Below are positions 36,746 through 46,253 of a DNA stretch of 64,000 bases, piece after piece. How positions within the stretch are numbered: the stretch's first letter is position 1; each line of letters opens with the position of its first letter. Position numbers and translations under genes: made by a program. Below the pieces are notes generated by a model. The model made no database searches. It was not told the origin of the DNA and saw only the letters and a list, made by a program, of their open reading frames with translations. The DNA is from Hondaea fermentalgiana (taxonomy: Eukaryota > Sar > Bigyra > Thraustochytrida > Thraustochytriidae), in NCBI GenBank assembly GCA_014084085.1, contig NPFB01000041.1, positions 17,728-81,727 on the forward strand, in the 5' to 3' direction.

Positions 36746-36781
36746 GAGGAAGGCTAGAAGCAGCGAACCAAGGAAGTCGCC

Positions 36782-39700
36782 ATGAACCCAAACCAGTATC
36801 CGAATCAGGCGCCGCCTGGACGCGGCTATCCTGTGCAGCAACCGCAACAGCAGCCGCCGCGGCCTGTGCCTGGACGTGGATATCCGACCCCTGGCCAGCA
36901 ACCGCCGCAACAGGCGCCCCCTGGACGTGGCTATCCGCAGCCGCAGCAGCCGCAACAGCCTGGACGTGGCTATCCTCAAAGCTTTCAGCAGCAGCCACCA
37001 GGCCGAGGGTACCCGGCAGCGTCGTCGGCTGGAGGAAACATGCCGCCGCGGCAAGCTTCGGCCGGAGGACCGCCGATGAACATGCGTCAGACGCCTCCTC
37101 CGCAGCAGCAAAACACGCCTCCGCCGGGCGGCCAGACGCCGGGCGGCGCCAACGGCTTTGGCGGTCCCCCGAGAGGCTACGCAGGTCAGTCCGCAGCAAA
37201 TGGCAGTGGCCCGCCGCGGCCCTCGCACACACCTTCGCCTTCGCAGTCTCCAATGCCGGGCCGCGGCTACCCGAGCAGCCAACCGCAGCAAGCCTCGTTG
37301 ACTCAGCAAATGGGTAACATGTCTCTCCGGCCAGGCACAAGTTCTTCGACATCCACGCCACCGCCCATGCAACACGGCGCCCCGCAGATGCAGCGCCCAC
37401 CTTCGGCACCCTCATCCGGGGGTCCGCCTCGTCCTGGTATGATGCAGCAACAGCAACAGCCTCCGCGCCCGCCTTCGCAATACGGAGGCATGCAGCAAGG
37501 CTCAATGCCACCACCGCCTCAGCAGCAAGGGAGCATGCACCAGGGAATGCCGCCGCCGCCTCAGCAGCAGCAGCAGCAGCAGCAGGGCAGCATGCAGCAG
37601 ACTATGCCACCGCCGCCGCAGCAAGGTGGGATGCAGCAACCGCAGCAGCAGCCCCCCCAATTTGGAGGCATGCAGGCCCCGCCTCCGCCCTCCAAACCCG
37701 CCTCCCAGCAGAATCAAGGCATGTATGGCCAACGCACGATGCCGCCCATGCAGCAGCAGCCGCTGCCGCAAATGCAGCCCCAGCAACAGCAGCAAATGAA
37801 CCGCTCCCAGGTCCAGCAGCCTGTTCTAGACCCCGCAGCACAATGCGACAAGGCATGGCTCGACCCAACGCTGAGCAAGTTTCCGACCTCAGATGCACTC
37901 TCAGAGCAGTCCGCGCTGCCCCTTGGATGCATTCTTCAGCCCCTTGCCGAGCACCCAGACGGCAAGGAACCTCCTGTAGTGAACTTTGGATCCGTGGGCG
38001 TGGTGCGGTGTCGCGCGTGTCGTGCGTACATCAACCCCTTTGTCATTTGGCTCGAGAACGGCCGGCGTTGGAAGTGCAACCTTTGCAACCGAGACAACGA
38101 GACGAGCACGCTGTATTACTCTCACCTGGACGCAAATGGACAGCGCGCCGACCGCATGGAGCACCCGGAGTTGAGCCAGGGCTGCATTGAAATTATGGCG
38201 CCCTCGGAATACATGGTTCGACCGCCCCAGGCGCCCGTCTACTTTTTCGTGATTGATGTCTCGTTTGAGGCCGTACAGTCAGGCATGCTTGCCACCGCCG
38301 TAAAGGCCATTCAGGAGTGCCTCGACAAGCTGCCTGGCGCGCCGCGTACGCAAGTGGGCTTTATCACCTATGACTACGCAGTGCATTATTACAGCCTCAA
38401 CAGCAACCTTTCTCAGCCCAAGATGTTCGTGGTGAGCGACTTGGACGAGCTATTCCTTCCATGCCCCGAGGACTTGCTGGTGAACCTTGCAGACTCTCGC
38501 GAGGTCGTTGACATGCTGCTGGATTCGTTGCCGCGTATTCATTCCAAGAGCCAGACGCACGACATTGCGTCTGGATCTGCGATTCAGGCCGCCTACCGCG
38601 TGATGGTCCACATTGGAGGCAAAATGATCGTCTTCCAGTCAAAGCTGCCGACCTTGGGCAAGGGCAAGCTCGCGCACCGCGAGAACGTGCGGCTCCTGGG
38701 AACTGACAAGGAGCACACCCTGTTTCAGCCGGCCGATGCTTTTTACCAAAATACCGTCAGCGAAATGGGCAAGAACCAAGTCTCAATCGAGCTCTTTCTC
38801 ACGCCGACAGCATACTGCGACGCGGCGTCGCTGCACTCGCTGGCCAAGTCCACGGGCGGCCAGCTCCACTTTTTCCCTCGCTTCACGAGCCAGCGGCATG
38901 GCCAGGCGTTTGCCGAGGACGTCAAGCGCACACTGACCCGCGAGATCGCTTGGGAGGCAGTCTTGCGTCTGCGGGCCTCGCATGGCGTCCGCGTCACGGG
39001 ATTTCACGGCAACTTTCAGCTGCGTGGAAACGATCTCATGCAGTTGCCCACTTGCGATGCTGACGCCACGTACGCGCTCGAGTTTCGTCACCAGGAGAAG
39101 ATGGTCACCTCGGGCGTCGTCACGCTGCAGGGTGCGCTCTTGTACACGAACTCGAATGGCCAGCGACGCATTCGCGTGCTCACGACGGTGCTTCCCGTTA
39201 CCTCGACAGTCTCTGACCTGCACGCCTCGGCGAATCAGGACGCTATTGCGGCTTTCATTTCCAAAAAGGCTTCGACGGAGGCCTTTTTGATGGCGCTGCC
39301 GCAAATTCGCTCCAAGATGCAAAACTTTTGCGTCAACGTCTTGCGCGCAAGCAAGTCGTCCATGAATAGCATGCCGTACGGTCAGCCTCCTGGCATGATG
39401 ATGCCTCAGCAACAGTACCAGCAGCAGCAACAGCAGCAGCAGCAGCAGGGGCCCCAGCTGCCTGAGAGCATGTCTCTCCTTCCCTTGTACGCGATGGCCA
39501 TGATCAAGAGTCCTGCATTTCGCGGCGGCGACCATGTCGGCTTTGATGAGCGCATTAATTTTTTGCACGCTGTTAATCGCATGTCGCGCGCCAATTGCGC
39601 CCTCTTCCTGTACCCGCGTCTGTACGAGATGCACTCCATGACGCCCGACTGCGGACGGCCCGTGGCGGTGCCCGCAAACAACCAGGATGCGCCTCTCGAG

Positions 39701-40153
39701 GCTGGAACGCTGCGTTTCGGTGAAAATCAGCGCATCAAGCTGCCGCGCCTGGTGAACTTGTCTGCCGGTAGCCTCAACTCTTCTGGGGTCTTTTTGCTCG
39801 ACAATGGGCTCGAGCTCATGCTTTGGGTTGGCCGAGGTGTGGACCCTCGACTGGTGCAAGCCCTCTTTGGTGTCCCGACGCTCGACGGTATTGACGGCGG
39901 CGTGCTCCGCGTCGAGAGGCAGCCCGACGACAACGACATGAAGCAGCGTATTTGCAACATCATTGATGGTCTTCGCGGCTCGTGCAAGGGGACCTTCCAG
40001 CAGATTCAGGTCATTAAGGAGGGCGATCCTCTTGAGATTCGTTTCCGCTGGTTTCTCGTCGAAGACCGCGCCTCCTTTACAGGAGGCTCCTTCTCCTACG
40101 ACGAGTTCATTGGCAACTGCCAGCGTCTCAGTCTTCAGGCGCCGCAGCGATAA
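36782..40153 (+). CDS. SEC24: COPII coat subunit Sec24
   Basis: 1123 residues, single exon. Sec24 is the cargo-binding subunit of the Sec23/24 inner COPII coat at ER exit sites. The first 350 residues are Gln/Pro/Met-rich and carry six copies of the hexapeptide PGRGYP. The zinc finger has C-x2-C (Cys410, Cys413 in RCRACRAYINPF) and C-x2-C (CNLCNRDNE about 20 residues later). The trunk domain starts PVYFFVIDVSFEAVQSGML near 490. The beta-sandwich and helical domains follow, and a gelsolin-like domain (GVFLLDNGLELMLWVGRG near 1000) ends the protein. A Gln run (about residues 880-893) interrupts the helical region. Length is normal for Sec24. Confidence 0.95.
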   Translation: MNPNQYPNQAPPGRGYPVQQPQQQPPRPVPGRGYPTPGQQPPQQAPPGRGYPQPQQPQQPGRGYPQSFQQQPPGRGYPAASSAGGNMPPRQASAGGPPMNMRQTPPPQQQNTPPPGGQTPGGANGFGGPPRGYAGQSAANGSGPPRPSHTPSPSQSPMPGRGYPSSQPQQASLTQQMGNMSLRPGTSSSTSTPPPMQHGAPQMQRPPSAPSSGGPPRPGMMQQQQQPPRPPSQYGGMQQGSMPPPPQQQGSMHQGMPPPPQQQQQQQQGSMQQTMPPPPQQGGMQQPQQQPPQFGGMQAPPPPSKPASQQNQGMYGQRTMPPMQQQPLPQMQPQQQQQMNRSQVQQPVLDPAAQCDKAWLDPTLSKFPTSDALSEQSALPLGCILQPLAEHPDGKEPPVVNFGSVGVVRCRACRAYINPFVIWLENGRRWKCNLCNRDNETSTLYYSHLDANGQRADRMEHPELSQGCIEIMAPSEYMVRPPQAPVYFFVIDVSFEAVQSGMLATAVKAIQECLDKLPGAPRTQVGFITYDYAVHYYSLNSNLSQPKMFVVSDLDELFLPCPEDLLVNLADSREVVDMLLDSLPRIHSKSQTHDIASGSAIQAAYRVMVHIGGKMIVFQSKLPTLGKGKLAHRENVRLLGTDKEHTLFQPADAFYQNTVSEMGKNQVSIELFLTPTAYCDAASLHSLAKSTGGQLHFFPRFTSQRHGQAFAEDVKRTLTREIAWEAVLRLRASHGVRVTGFHGNFQLRGNDLMQLPTCDADATYALEFRHQEKMVTSGVVTLQGALLYTNSNGQRRIRVLTTVLPVTSTVSDLHASANQDAIAAFISKKASTEAFLMALPQIRSKMQNFCVNVLRASKSSMNSMPYGQPPGMMMPQQQYQQQQQQQQQQGPQLPESMSLLPLYAMAMIKSPAFRGGDHVGFDERINFLHAVNRMSRANCALFLYPRLYEMHSMTPDCGRPVAVPANNQDAPLEAGTLRFGENQRIKLPRLVNLSAGSLNSSGVFLLDNGLELMLWVGRGVDPRLVQALFGVPTLDGIDGGVLRVERQPDDNDMKQRICNIIDGLRGSCKGTFQQIQVIKEGDPLEIRFRWFLVEDRASFTGGSFSYDEFIGNCQRLSLQAPQR

Positions 40154-40854
40154 AAAAAACAAAAAAACAAAAACAAAAACTCAGAGACACATGCGCCTTT
40201 TTTCTTTCTTTTCCTTTCTTGTCTCACCAAGCCCGACAACAACGCTTGCTTGGGCGATGCTATTCAGCTGTGCCAGTCTTCGCAGCATCATCAGCCAGAA
40301 GCATCAGCAGCAGCTGCAGCAGCGCGCGGGTCCGCGACGCTTTCTTTGCCGTGGCAAGGCGCTGAGCTGAGCATCCTTCAGCGCGGCCTTGCCTTGTCTT
40401 CTCTCAGCTCGCACGTTCAGCCAGCCAGCGGCTGCGTGCTCCAAGTTGTGATGTGTGAGAGTGGTTCAGAGTGGTTCATCCATTCCCGTCATTCATTCAT
40501 TCATTCACTCATCACTGTCGATGATCCAGTCGCTAGTGATTGACCCGACAAGCAAAACAAGCAAGCAACGAGAGCAAGCAGATCGAAAACGGGGCGCCGC
40601 GGCGTGCGAGCAGCTTCGGAGCGCGCGCTGGGGCGAGGGAGGCCGAGGCCAGGCCGCGCGAGGACGCCGGCGCGAGCGGACACGCGTCCCGGGGAGGAAA
40701 AGGTCGACGTGGCGAGCTACCTCGAGTGCAGCTGGCAGGAGCAGCGAGCTGGCTGACACCAGGTCCCAAGCCGTGGAGCAGCGAGAGCAGCAGCAAAGGC
40801 GACGCGAGGAAAGGGACACGAAGGGGACGACGCGCGGAGACAGACGCGAAGACG
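40154..40854. other. Intergenic region between SEC24 and the TMEM161 gene
   Basis: 701 bp between two plus-strand genes. It begins with an A-rich run just after the SEC24 stop (about 40152-40178), which could be mistaken for a poly(A) tail but is genomic. A (CATT)n-like patch lies at about 40489-40510. The last 250 bp are GC-rich and probably carry the next promoter. An in-frame upstream extension of the next gene lacks membrane segments and starts with an ATG at 40540, which is less likely than 40855. Confidence 0.5.
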
Positions 40855-42405
40855 ATGGCGCTCCTGAGCTTTGACTCGCTGGTGATCTTGCTGACGCTCT
40901 TTCAGTTCAGCAGGAGCAGCGTGATCCAGGTCGGCAACTGGGCGCTCTCGTCGCTTGTGACGCTCATTCCGGGCAACGTGGCGCAGCTGAGTGATGCCGT
41001 CCAATCGGGCGCCACCAAGAAGGAGGCGACGACGCGCAAGGGCCGCAAGTCGAGCAAAAAGGGACGTCGCAATGCCGGCGCCGCTGCCGCTGAAGAGACG
41101 AAGACAGCGGGCGAAGCCACGAGCGGGGACGCAGGGAACTCGCCCTTTTACGAAGTGCAAATGAAGTTGAACCATCTCAACTTTTACCGCGAATACGACA
41201 TGGTTGCCGGACTGGGCGCCGTGGGCGTGGCATCCTTTCTCATGTCCGAAGTCGCGTATTGCCTGCTCTGGGGCGGAAATCTGCGCGGCCCGCAAACAGC
41301 GACCAGCTTTGTGCTCGGTGCTCTGGTCTTGATCAACATGGGCGTTCTTGGCCAGGTGCTGCGTGCTGCTGGCAGCGGCGAAAAGCAATACTCGCTTGCG
41401 TTTGCTATCCTCGGATTTTTGGCGTGCATGGTACTCAACGGAATGGTTTCGGACGCCGAAGTGCTTCCCGATCTCAAGTTCGAACGTGGTTTTGCCAGCA
41501 CCGAGGCGATCCCGGAATCGGTACACACCGAATTGTGGTGGAGTGTCAACCTGGGCCTTTGCCTCTTTGGCGCAATGTTTGCCTATGTCTCCTTTTTGCC
41601 GGCCATGCGCTTCGCGCGTGTGTATCACGAGACGGTCGGTCTTGCTGACCGCAAGCAGCATGTGACGTCTATGCTGCAGCCGACGCTGGCGACTCGCATG
41701 GTTCTTCATCTGAACTTTGTATTGCCTCTTCTCGTCGTGCTCTTGTACGTTGAACCGCTGTCTACGCAGCCAATTGTGGATAACCTGCTGGGCGGGGACC
41801 GCGCATTGTACGTGCGCCTGCGCTTTGGCATCATGTCTTTTGCTGCTGCGCTGCGCCTGTATCTCTTTCCGCGCATGATGCAGGGCTACGCGGACTCTGC
41901 GTACCTGGTGGTGCAGTTCATGCTCTTGCATAAGGGCAAGTTTTCTGCGGAAGCCATTGTCAACACGCTGAACGCTTCATATCGGTCCGTATGCAGCGCT
42001 GCGATTCACTACCTGGCGCCCGCCCTGATGATGGCCTATTTGGTTCTGTTGCACGCACGTGTGCACGAAAATGCCTTTGGGCTCTGTAACCCTTGCTGGG
42101 CGCTCGCGGGGTACAATCGAACGACGGTGCCGTACACGCAGACAGCAGCAGACTCGTTGCTGCGTTCCTTGGCGGCACAGCACATGCCAGAAAGCGGCAC
42201 GCTTGTTCCTTTGGACATTTTGGCGCCTGTGCTGGAAACGATGACGGTATGGGTGCACTTTGTCTGGTTTGCATTCTCCGCTGGCGCTTTGTTGCACTGG
42301 CGCAGCGGTGGAGGTGACACGCCTCGCAAGTTTGCCATTTCGAGTGAGCTTCAGGCTGCCGCGGTCCGAGAGGCCCAGGCAGAGGCGAGCAAGAAGAAAA
42401 AATAA
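40855..42405 (+). CDS. TMEM161: TMEM161-family multi-pass membrane protein
   Basis: 516 residues from the ATG at 40855. Eight or so hydrophobic segments alternate with short loops, preceded by a Lys/Arg-rich loop at about residues 55-85. The region FAYVSFLPAMRFARVYHETV...TRMVLHLNFVLPLLVVLLYVEPLS (about 240-310) lines up with the conserved core of TMEM161A/B (LRLAQMH...LLHINFLAPLFMVLLWVKP, recalled from memory). The C-terminus ends in a KKKK motif that fits ER retention or retrieval. TMEM161 proteins are conserved in eukaryotes and in animals affect cardiac rhythm, but their molecular activity is not established. It is convergent with WRAP73. Confidence 0.8.
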   Translation: MALLSFDSLVILLTLFQFSRSSVIQVGNWALSSLVTLIPGNVAQLSDAVQSGATKKEATTRKGRKSSKKGRRNAGAAAAEETKTAGEATSGDAGNSPFYEVQMKLNHLNFYREYDMVAGLGAVGVASFLMSEVAYCLLWGGNLRGPQTATSFVLGALVLINMGVLGQVLRAAGSGEKQYSLAFAILGFLACMVLNGMVSDAEVLPDLKFERGFASTEAIPESVHTELWWSVNLGLCLFGAMFAYVSFLPAMRFARVYHETVGLADRKQHVTSMLQPTLATRMVLHLNFVLPLLVVLLYVEPLSTQPIVDNLLGGDRALYVRLRFGIMSFAAALRLYLFPRMMQGYADSAYLVVQFMLLHKGKFSAEAIVNTLNASYRSVCSAAIHYLAPALMMAYLVLLHARVHENAFGLCNPCWALAGYNRTTVPYTQTAADSLLRSLAAQHMPESGTLVPLDILAPVLETMTVWVHFVWFAFSAGALLHWRSGGGDTPRKFAISSELQAAAVREAQAEASKKKK

Positions 42406-42740
42406 ATGCGTTTGGCCCACAGACAAAAGAACTTTGTCCAGGCAAGTAACTGAGTTAGTTTCATAATCTACATCCTGAGTGCGGCGCGTCGCCATCATGT
42501 TTTTTCTTTGGGAGAAGAGGATTGCCATTCACATGTCAAGATGGGCGGAATCTATATCAATGGAAATCTTGTGGAGGAAGCGCAGCTGGCTGGCTGGCTG
42601 GCTGTATGTTTCTACCATGGTACTGTTTTTGAAGAAACAGGTTGTTTTCACGATGCGGGGACGTGCTACCAAGCAGACACTGGTCGATATCAATTGAGTT
42701 AGTGTAAAACGAATCTTGCTAAAGAACGCGCCAGTGACGG
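42406..42740. other. Convergent 3' region, no gene seen
   Basis: 335 bp between the TMEM161 and WRAP73 stops. A short GCTGGCTGGCTGGCTG run lies near 42587-42602. Small frames of 60-70 codons on the plus strand have no conserved features. Confidence 0.5.
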
Positions 42741-44408
42741 TCAGTTGACAAGGGCAAAAGCAGTTTGCGTCTTAGACAAGAGAAGGAGCGTATCTCCAGC
42801 AGAGCTCCATTTGATACCGAGAACACCTTCGCTGGGCACAGGGTCGCTGGGATCGGGGGACCAGGCGTGCGCTTGAATGAGCTCGTTCTCGCACTGTGGC
42901 GTCCACATATATGCACAGGCGTCACCTGAAGCAATGGCGAGACGAATCTGACATGGATCCCACTTGAACGAGTTGACCCTACTAGAGAGCTCGAGCACGG
43001 CAAAGGGCGAGAGCATGTCCATTTTCCAAATCCAGATAACAAAGGGCTTTTGGTCGTCCCGCGTAGCGAGGAACTGACCATCAAAGCTCCAAGCGATGAG
43101 GCCAATTCCAGACTTGGGCAGTGGTTTTTTCATGTCCGGTTTGACAACGACAAACTTGTGCACGCCGGTGCTGGAGTGGTTGGCGTTGTTGCCTGTGAGG
43201 GCCGGCGTCTGGGCCTGGTCGGTTTGGTCTGCTGCGCGTTGTGAGATCCAACGAATGCCCGAGTTTCGAAGAACAATGGAATTGGGGTGCTCACATTCTG
43301 CGATGGGCCGCCAGGTCATTGTGTTGAGAACGCGGCAGACATTGTCAAAGCTACCGACGGCAGCAAATTTTGAAGCGTTTGAGTATGCAATGGTCTTGAT
43401 ACCAAGTGCATGCTCGTAGGCCGAGTAGCGCGCGAGCAGACTTCCGTCAGCCGGGTTGTACACGAGCAATCGGTACTCAATGGGGCAATCGCGTACAATG
43501 ATGGCATCGTTGTCGGCGCTCCAGACGATTTCTTCAAGATCGGTGCTGGCGACTGTGAAATGCTGAAGCTTGGCCCAGCGGCCCTTGGATGTACTGTACA
43601 CGGCAACGCTGTCCTTACACTCGCGCCGATGCGCAACAGCCATGAACTCGCCATCGGCGGAGAACCTGCAGCCTTGCGTCGTTGGTAGCTTGGGATTCAT
43701 AAAGATGCGCTGCGTTTCGTCGACAAGAGACCAGACGCTGAGATGGAGTTGAAAGTCGGCAATGGTGACGAGATGGCGGCCGTCTGGTGCGAGTGCGGCG
43801 TGCACAAGACCGCCGACGCCCTCGGAGACGCGGCACGTGAATGTACGGTCCTGCACAGAAAACACTTGCACGAGGGCGCGCTTGTACTGAGCGCATACAA
43901 CGAGCAAAGAGTCAGCGGACCAATCGATGCTTTCGACGGTGTCGACGCAGCTGAAGCGACATTCGACCTTGAATCCTCCTGCCTCGTTTCCGGTGCCGCG
44001 CTCGATTGTGGGCACGCGGACGACGACGACGCCAGTCCCGCTCGCGAATGCCGCGAGTTGACCGTCTGGGGAGAATTTAGCAAGTCCGTGGCTTGTCCGC
44101 ACGGTGAACTTGGGTTTCTTGGGCGCGGACGCTTTCGCTTTTTCGGCGGCGGAGGCCGCGCCAGCTTTCTTGCTGTCGGTGGCGCCGGGTTTTGTCATTG
44201 TTGTCGCTTTTCGCAGTTGCGAGGGAGCTGGTCTTCGCGCAGCAGCACCGGTAGCAGCAGTTCCGGCAGCGGTCTTGGCCCGGGATCTGGCTGTGCTCGA
44301 CGACGTTGTCGGAGCGGTCCGGGTCCGGGCGCTGGCGGTGTTGTCTCCGCCGCTGACGTTCTCGCCGTCGGCCCGGCGTCGCGCCGGGCCGCGCGCGGAG
44401 GCCTTCAT
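42741..44408 (-). CDS. WRAP73: WRAP73 (WDR8) WD-repeat protein of centrosome and spindle pole
   Basis: 555 residues from the ATG at 44408; an in-frame Met near residue 56 is an alternative. After about 90 low-complexity residues rich in Ala/Lys/Thr, the propeller starts LAKFSPDGQLAAFASG. WRAP73 signatures follow: VESIDWSADSLLVVCAQYKRALVQVFS, HLSVWSLVDE, RRECKDSVAVYS, CPIEYRLLVYNPADGSLLARYSAYEHALGIK and IGLIAWSFDGQFLATRDDQKPFVIWIW. These closely track human WRAP73 over its whole length. In animals the protein sits at centriolar satellites and supports cilium formation and spindle anchoring. The N-terminal extension is not in the human protein. With the CC2D2A-like gene it supports a flagellated life stage. 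Confidence 0.93.
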   Translation of the reverse strand: MKASARGPARRRADGENVSGGDNTASARTRTAPTTSSSTARSRAKTAAGTAATGAAARRPAPSQLRKATTMTKPGATDSKKAGAASAAEKAKASAPKKPKFTVRTSHGLAKFSPDGQLAAFASGTGVVVVRVPTIERGTGNEAGGFKVECRFSCVDTVESIDWSADSLLVVCAQYKRALVQVFSVQDRTFTCRVSEGVGGLVHAALAPDGRHLVTIADFQLHLSVWSLVDETQRIFMNPKLPTTQGCRFSADGEFMAVAHRRECKDSVAVYSTSKGRWAKLQHFTVASTDLEEIVWSADNDAIIVRDCPIEYRLLVYNPADGSLLARYSAYEHALGIKTIAYSNASKFAAVGSFDNVCRVLNTMTWRPIAECEHPNSIVLRNSGIRWISQRAADQTDQAQTPALTGNNANHSSTGVHKFVVVKPDMKKPLPKSGIGLIAWSFDGQFLATRDDQKPFVIWIWKMDMLSPFAVLELSSRVNSFKWDPCQIRLAIASGDACAYMWTPQCENELIQAHAWSPDPSDPVPSEGVLGIKWSSAGDTLLLLSKTQTAFALVN

Positions 44409-46253
44409 GGCGGCGCCTTTGCACGCGCTGCGGGCTGCCGCAAGTCCGCGACGCCGAGGCAGAGGCAGGAGATGAGATGGGCAGGGGCTGGGCCACGCAG
44501 GCGAGCTCGCGCGGCGCAGCCAAGTAGTCTGTCTCACTTATCGATCTCTGCGCGAGCGAGCCATCTCTGCGCAAGACTCCGACATAACCGTCGCTGTTTT
44601 GTAACCGTTAATTCTGTAACCTCTTTGGAGAGGAGGTTTTTTCGAAACAGTTTTTTTTTTAAACCAAAAAATTGGTCACAGCGGCCGGCCGGGAACAAGA
44701 GAGGTTGCGTTATCCTTGAAGCAGTCGGCTGGCAGTCAGACAGCGTCGATGGGCGATGCAGCGCGACCCGGCCGATGGCGGCTGCGTCAACTCACTCACT
44801 CACTCACATCAGGCTGCTATTCCAATTTGAGCCTGTCACAGATGTGCGCGCGCTGACCAACGGTGTGCGCCGGCGCAATAACAAATCCAATCCCCTGACT
44901 GTGTGTGAGTAGGAGCGAGGGCGTCTCCTCGCGGCCCACTCGATCCGCCGATCAATCCATCAATCGAGCGCCGCCGCGCGTGGCCTCGCTGAGCGCGCTG
45001 GGCGCGCTGGGCGGCACTGGCTCTGCGCGCGCGCCGTCAGTGACGGCGGCCGACAATCAAGTCTCGCGCGCAATCGCCCGGAAGTTAGTCAGTTGGTTGG
45101 TCGTAGAGAGTTTAACGTCAGTCAGTCATTTACTGTTAGTTAGCCGGTAGGGGGCGGGTCCGCGCCGCCGACCGGCCAGCCACCGTCGTTCCTCCTAGTC
45201 GAGCCACTGCCTGCCGCGAGTCGAGCTCTTCGTCGCGCAGATCGTGTGGTCGGTGCGCCTGGTCGTTTGGCTCTTGCCGGCGGCAGCATTCGCATCAGCC
45301 GCAGCAGTAGCAGCAGCTGCCCTGGCAGATTCGGGTTTTTTGATGACGATTCCTCGTTCGAGATTCCTGGTTTGCCTTTTTTCCATTCGAGATAGGCCTG
45401 TGCTCGGCCTTTCCTTCGAAGCCACGCCATCGAAGAAGGGCGGCCGCGCCAGCTGCATCGCCCGCGCCACGCGTTGAAACCCCCTTCGTGCCACCTTCAA
45501 TTTTCCCAAGGGTCACTCATGCACTCATACATTCATTCATTCATTCCTTCACGCACTCACATCATCACCGGTCGCGTGCCTCCTCGCTCTCGCGCGCGAG
45601 GCAGGGTCGGCGCACGAAGCCGTCCGGGACCGGCCGGCCTGCCGACCGGCGGCCTCCAGGCCGGGGACGCAGGCAGACGTGCGTGCAAGCGCATGCTTTT
45701 CGAGCAGGCGGGACGGAGCGTGCGGCACGTGCAGGTACGCGCGCGGCGCACAGGGCGGTATTCCGCGCTTACAGTCGGCCAAAGCCGCCCGAAAGTCGGC
45801 AAAGAGAGGCGGCGCAAGTAAGTGCGCAACAATAAAAAAAGAGGGAAACGAAGAGGCCAGAAGCAACAGAGAGGAGGCCTGGCGCAGCGCCTCGCCGAGC
45901 GGCGGCAAAACAATCAAGCCGCGGCCGGCGCAGGCATTGAGGCGCGTGTTGATTGTGCTCGAGCGCAGGCGCGGCGGCGAGCGGCAGCGGCGCGAGCGGC
46001 GCAGGGCCGCCCGCGGAGGAGAAAGGCGCGGGCGGAGGCGAGGGGGACGCGGCGGCGCACGCGCGGCACGTGCGCGCGAAATTGATTGATTGGGCTAGCT
46101 AGCGAGCTAGCTAAGCGAGGGCGCCGGGGAGCGAGCGGGGGAGAGCGTGCGGCGTGCACGCCGTGCGCAGAGCAGAGCAGAGCAGAGCAGAGCAGAGCGC
46201 GAAGAGCAGAGCAGGGCAGAGCGGAGGGGAGAGACGAGGGGGAGGGGGGGGCG
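44409..46253. other. Long divergent intergenic region between WRAP73 and the TIR-like/TPR gene
   Basis: 1845 bp, the longest gene-poor stretch of the window. It has an oligo-T run at about 44650-44660, (ACTC)n at about 44791-44808, (ATTC)n near 45531-45546 and a (GCAGA)n run at about 46168-46198 just upstream of the TIR-like/TPR start. One small minus-strand frame (45195-45458) is listed separately with low confidence. The right 500 bp are extremely GC-rich. Confidence 0.45.
45195..45458 (-). CDS. Possible small basic protein, 87 residues
   Basis: From the ATG at 45458. The first half has protein-like composition (MQLARPPFFDGVASKERPST, then RMEKRQTRNLERGIVIKKPE), basic and hydrophilic as in small nucleolar or ribosome-associated proteins. 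The second half is Ala-rich. No family was recognised and both neighbouring frames are also open, so it may be spurious. The lower GC between about 45330 and 45420, unlike the flanks, is the main argument in favour. Confidence 0.25.
   Translation of the reverse strand: MQLARPPFFDGVASKERPSTGLSRMEKRQTRNLERGIVIKKPESARAAAATAAADANAAAGKSQTTRRTDHTICATKSSTRGRQWLD

Larger units (their letters stand above)
35609..36781. promoter_or_regulatory. Divergent region between the Cys-rich gene and SEC24
   Basis: 1173 bp holding both promoters. Features are a cluster of GAACC/GGTTC pentamers at 35973-36065, a (CATC)n run at about 36329-36350, an (ATTCG)n run at 36646-36676 and a (GGCAA)n run at 36713-36745 directly before the SEC24 start. 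Long frames on both strands are Arg/Ala/Pro-rich and not supported. Confidence 0.5.

Noticed and set aside
40152..40178. A-rich run after the SEC24 stop, resembling an integrated poly(A) tail of a retrocopy
   Set aside because: It is interrupted by C bases and the gene has its own upstream region; low intron number is general in this genome.
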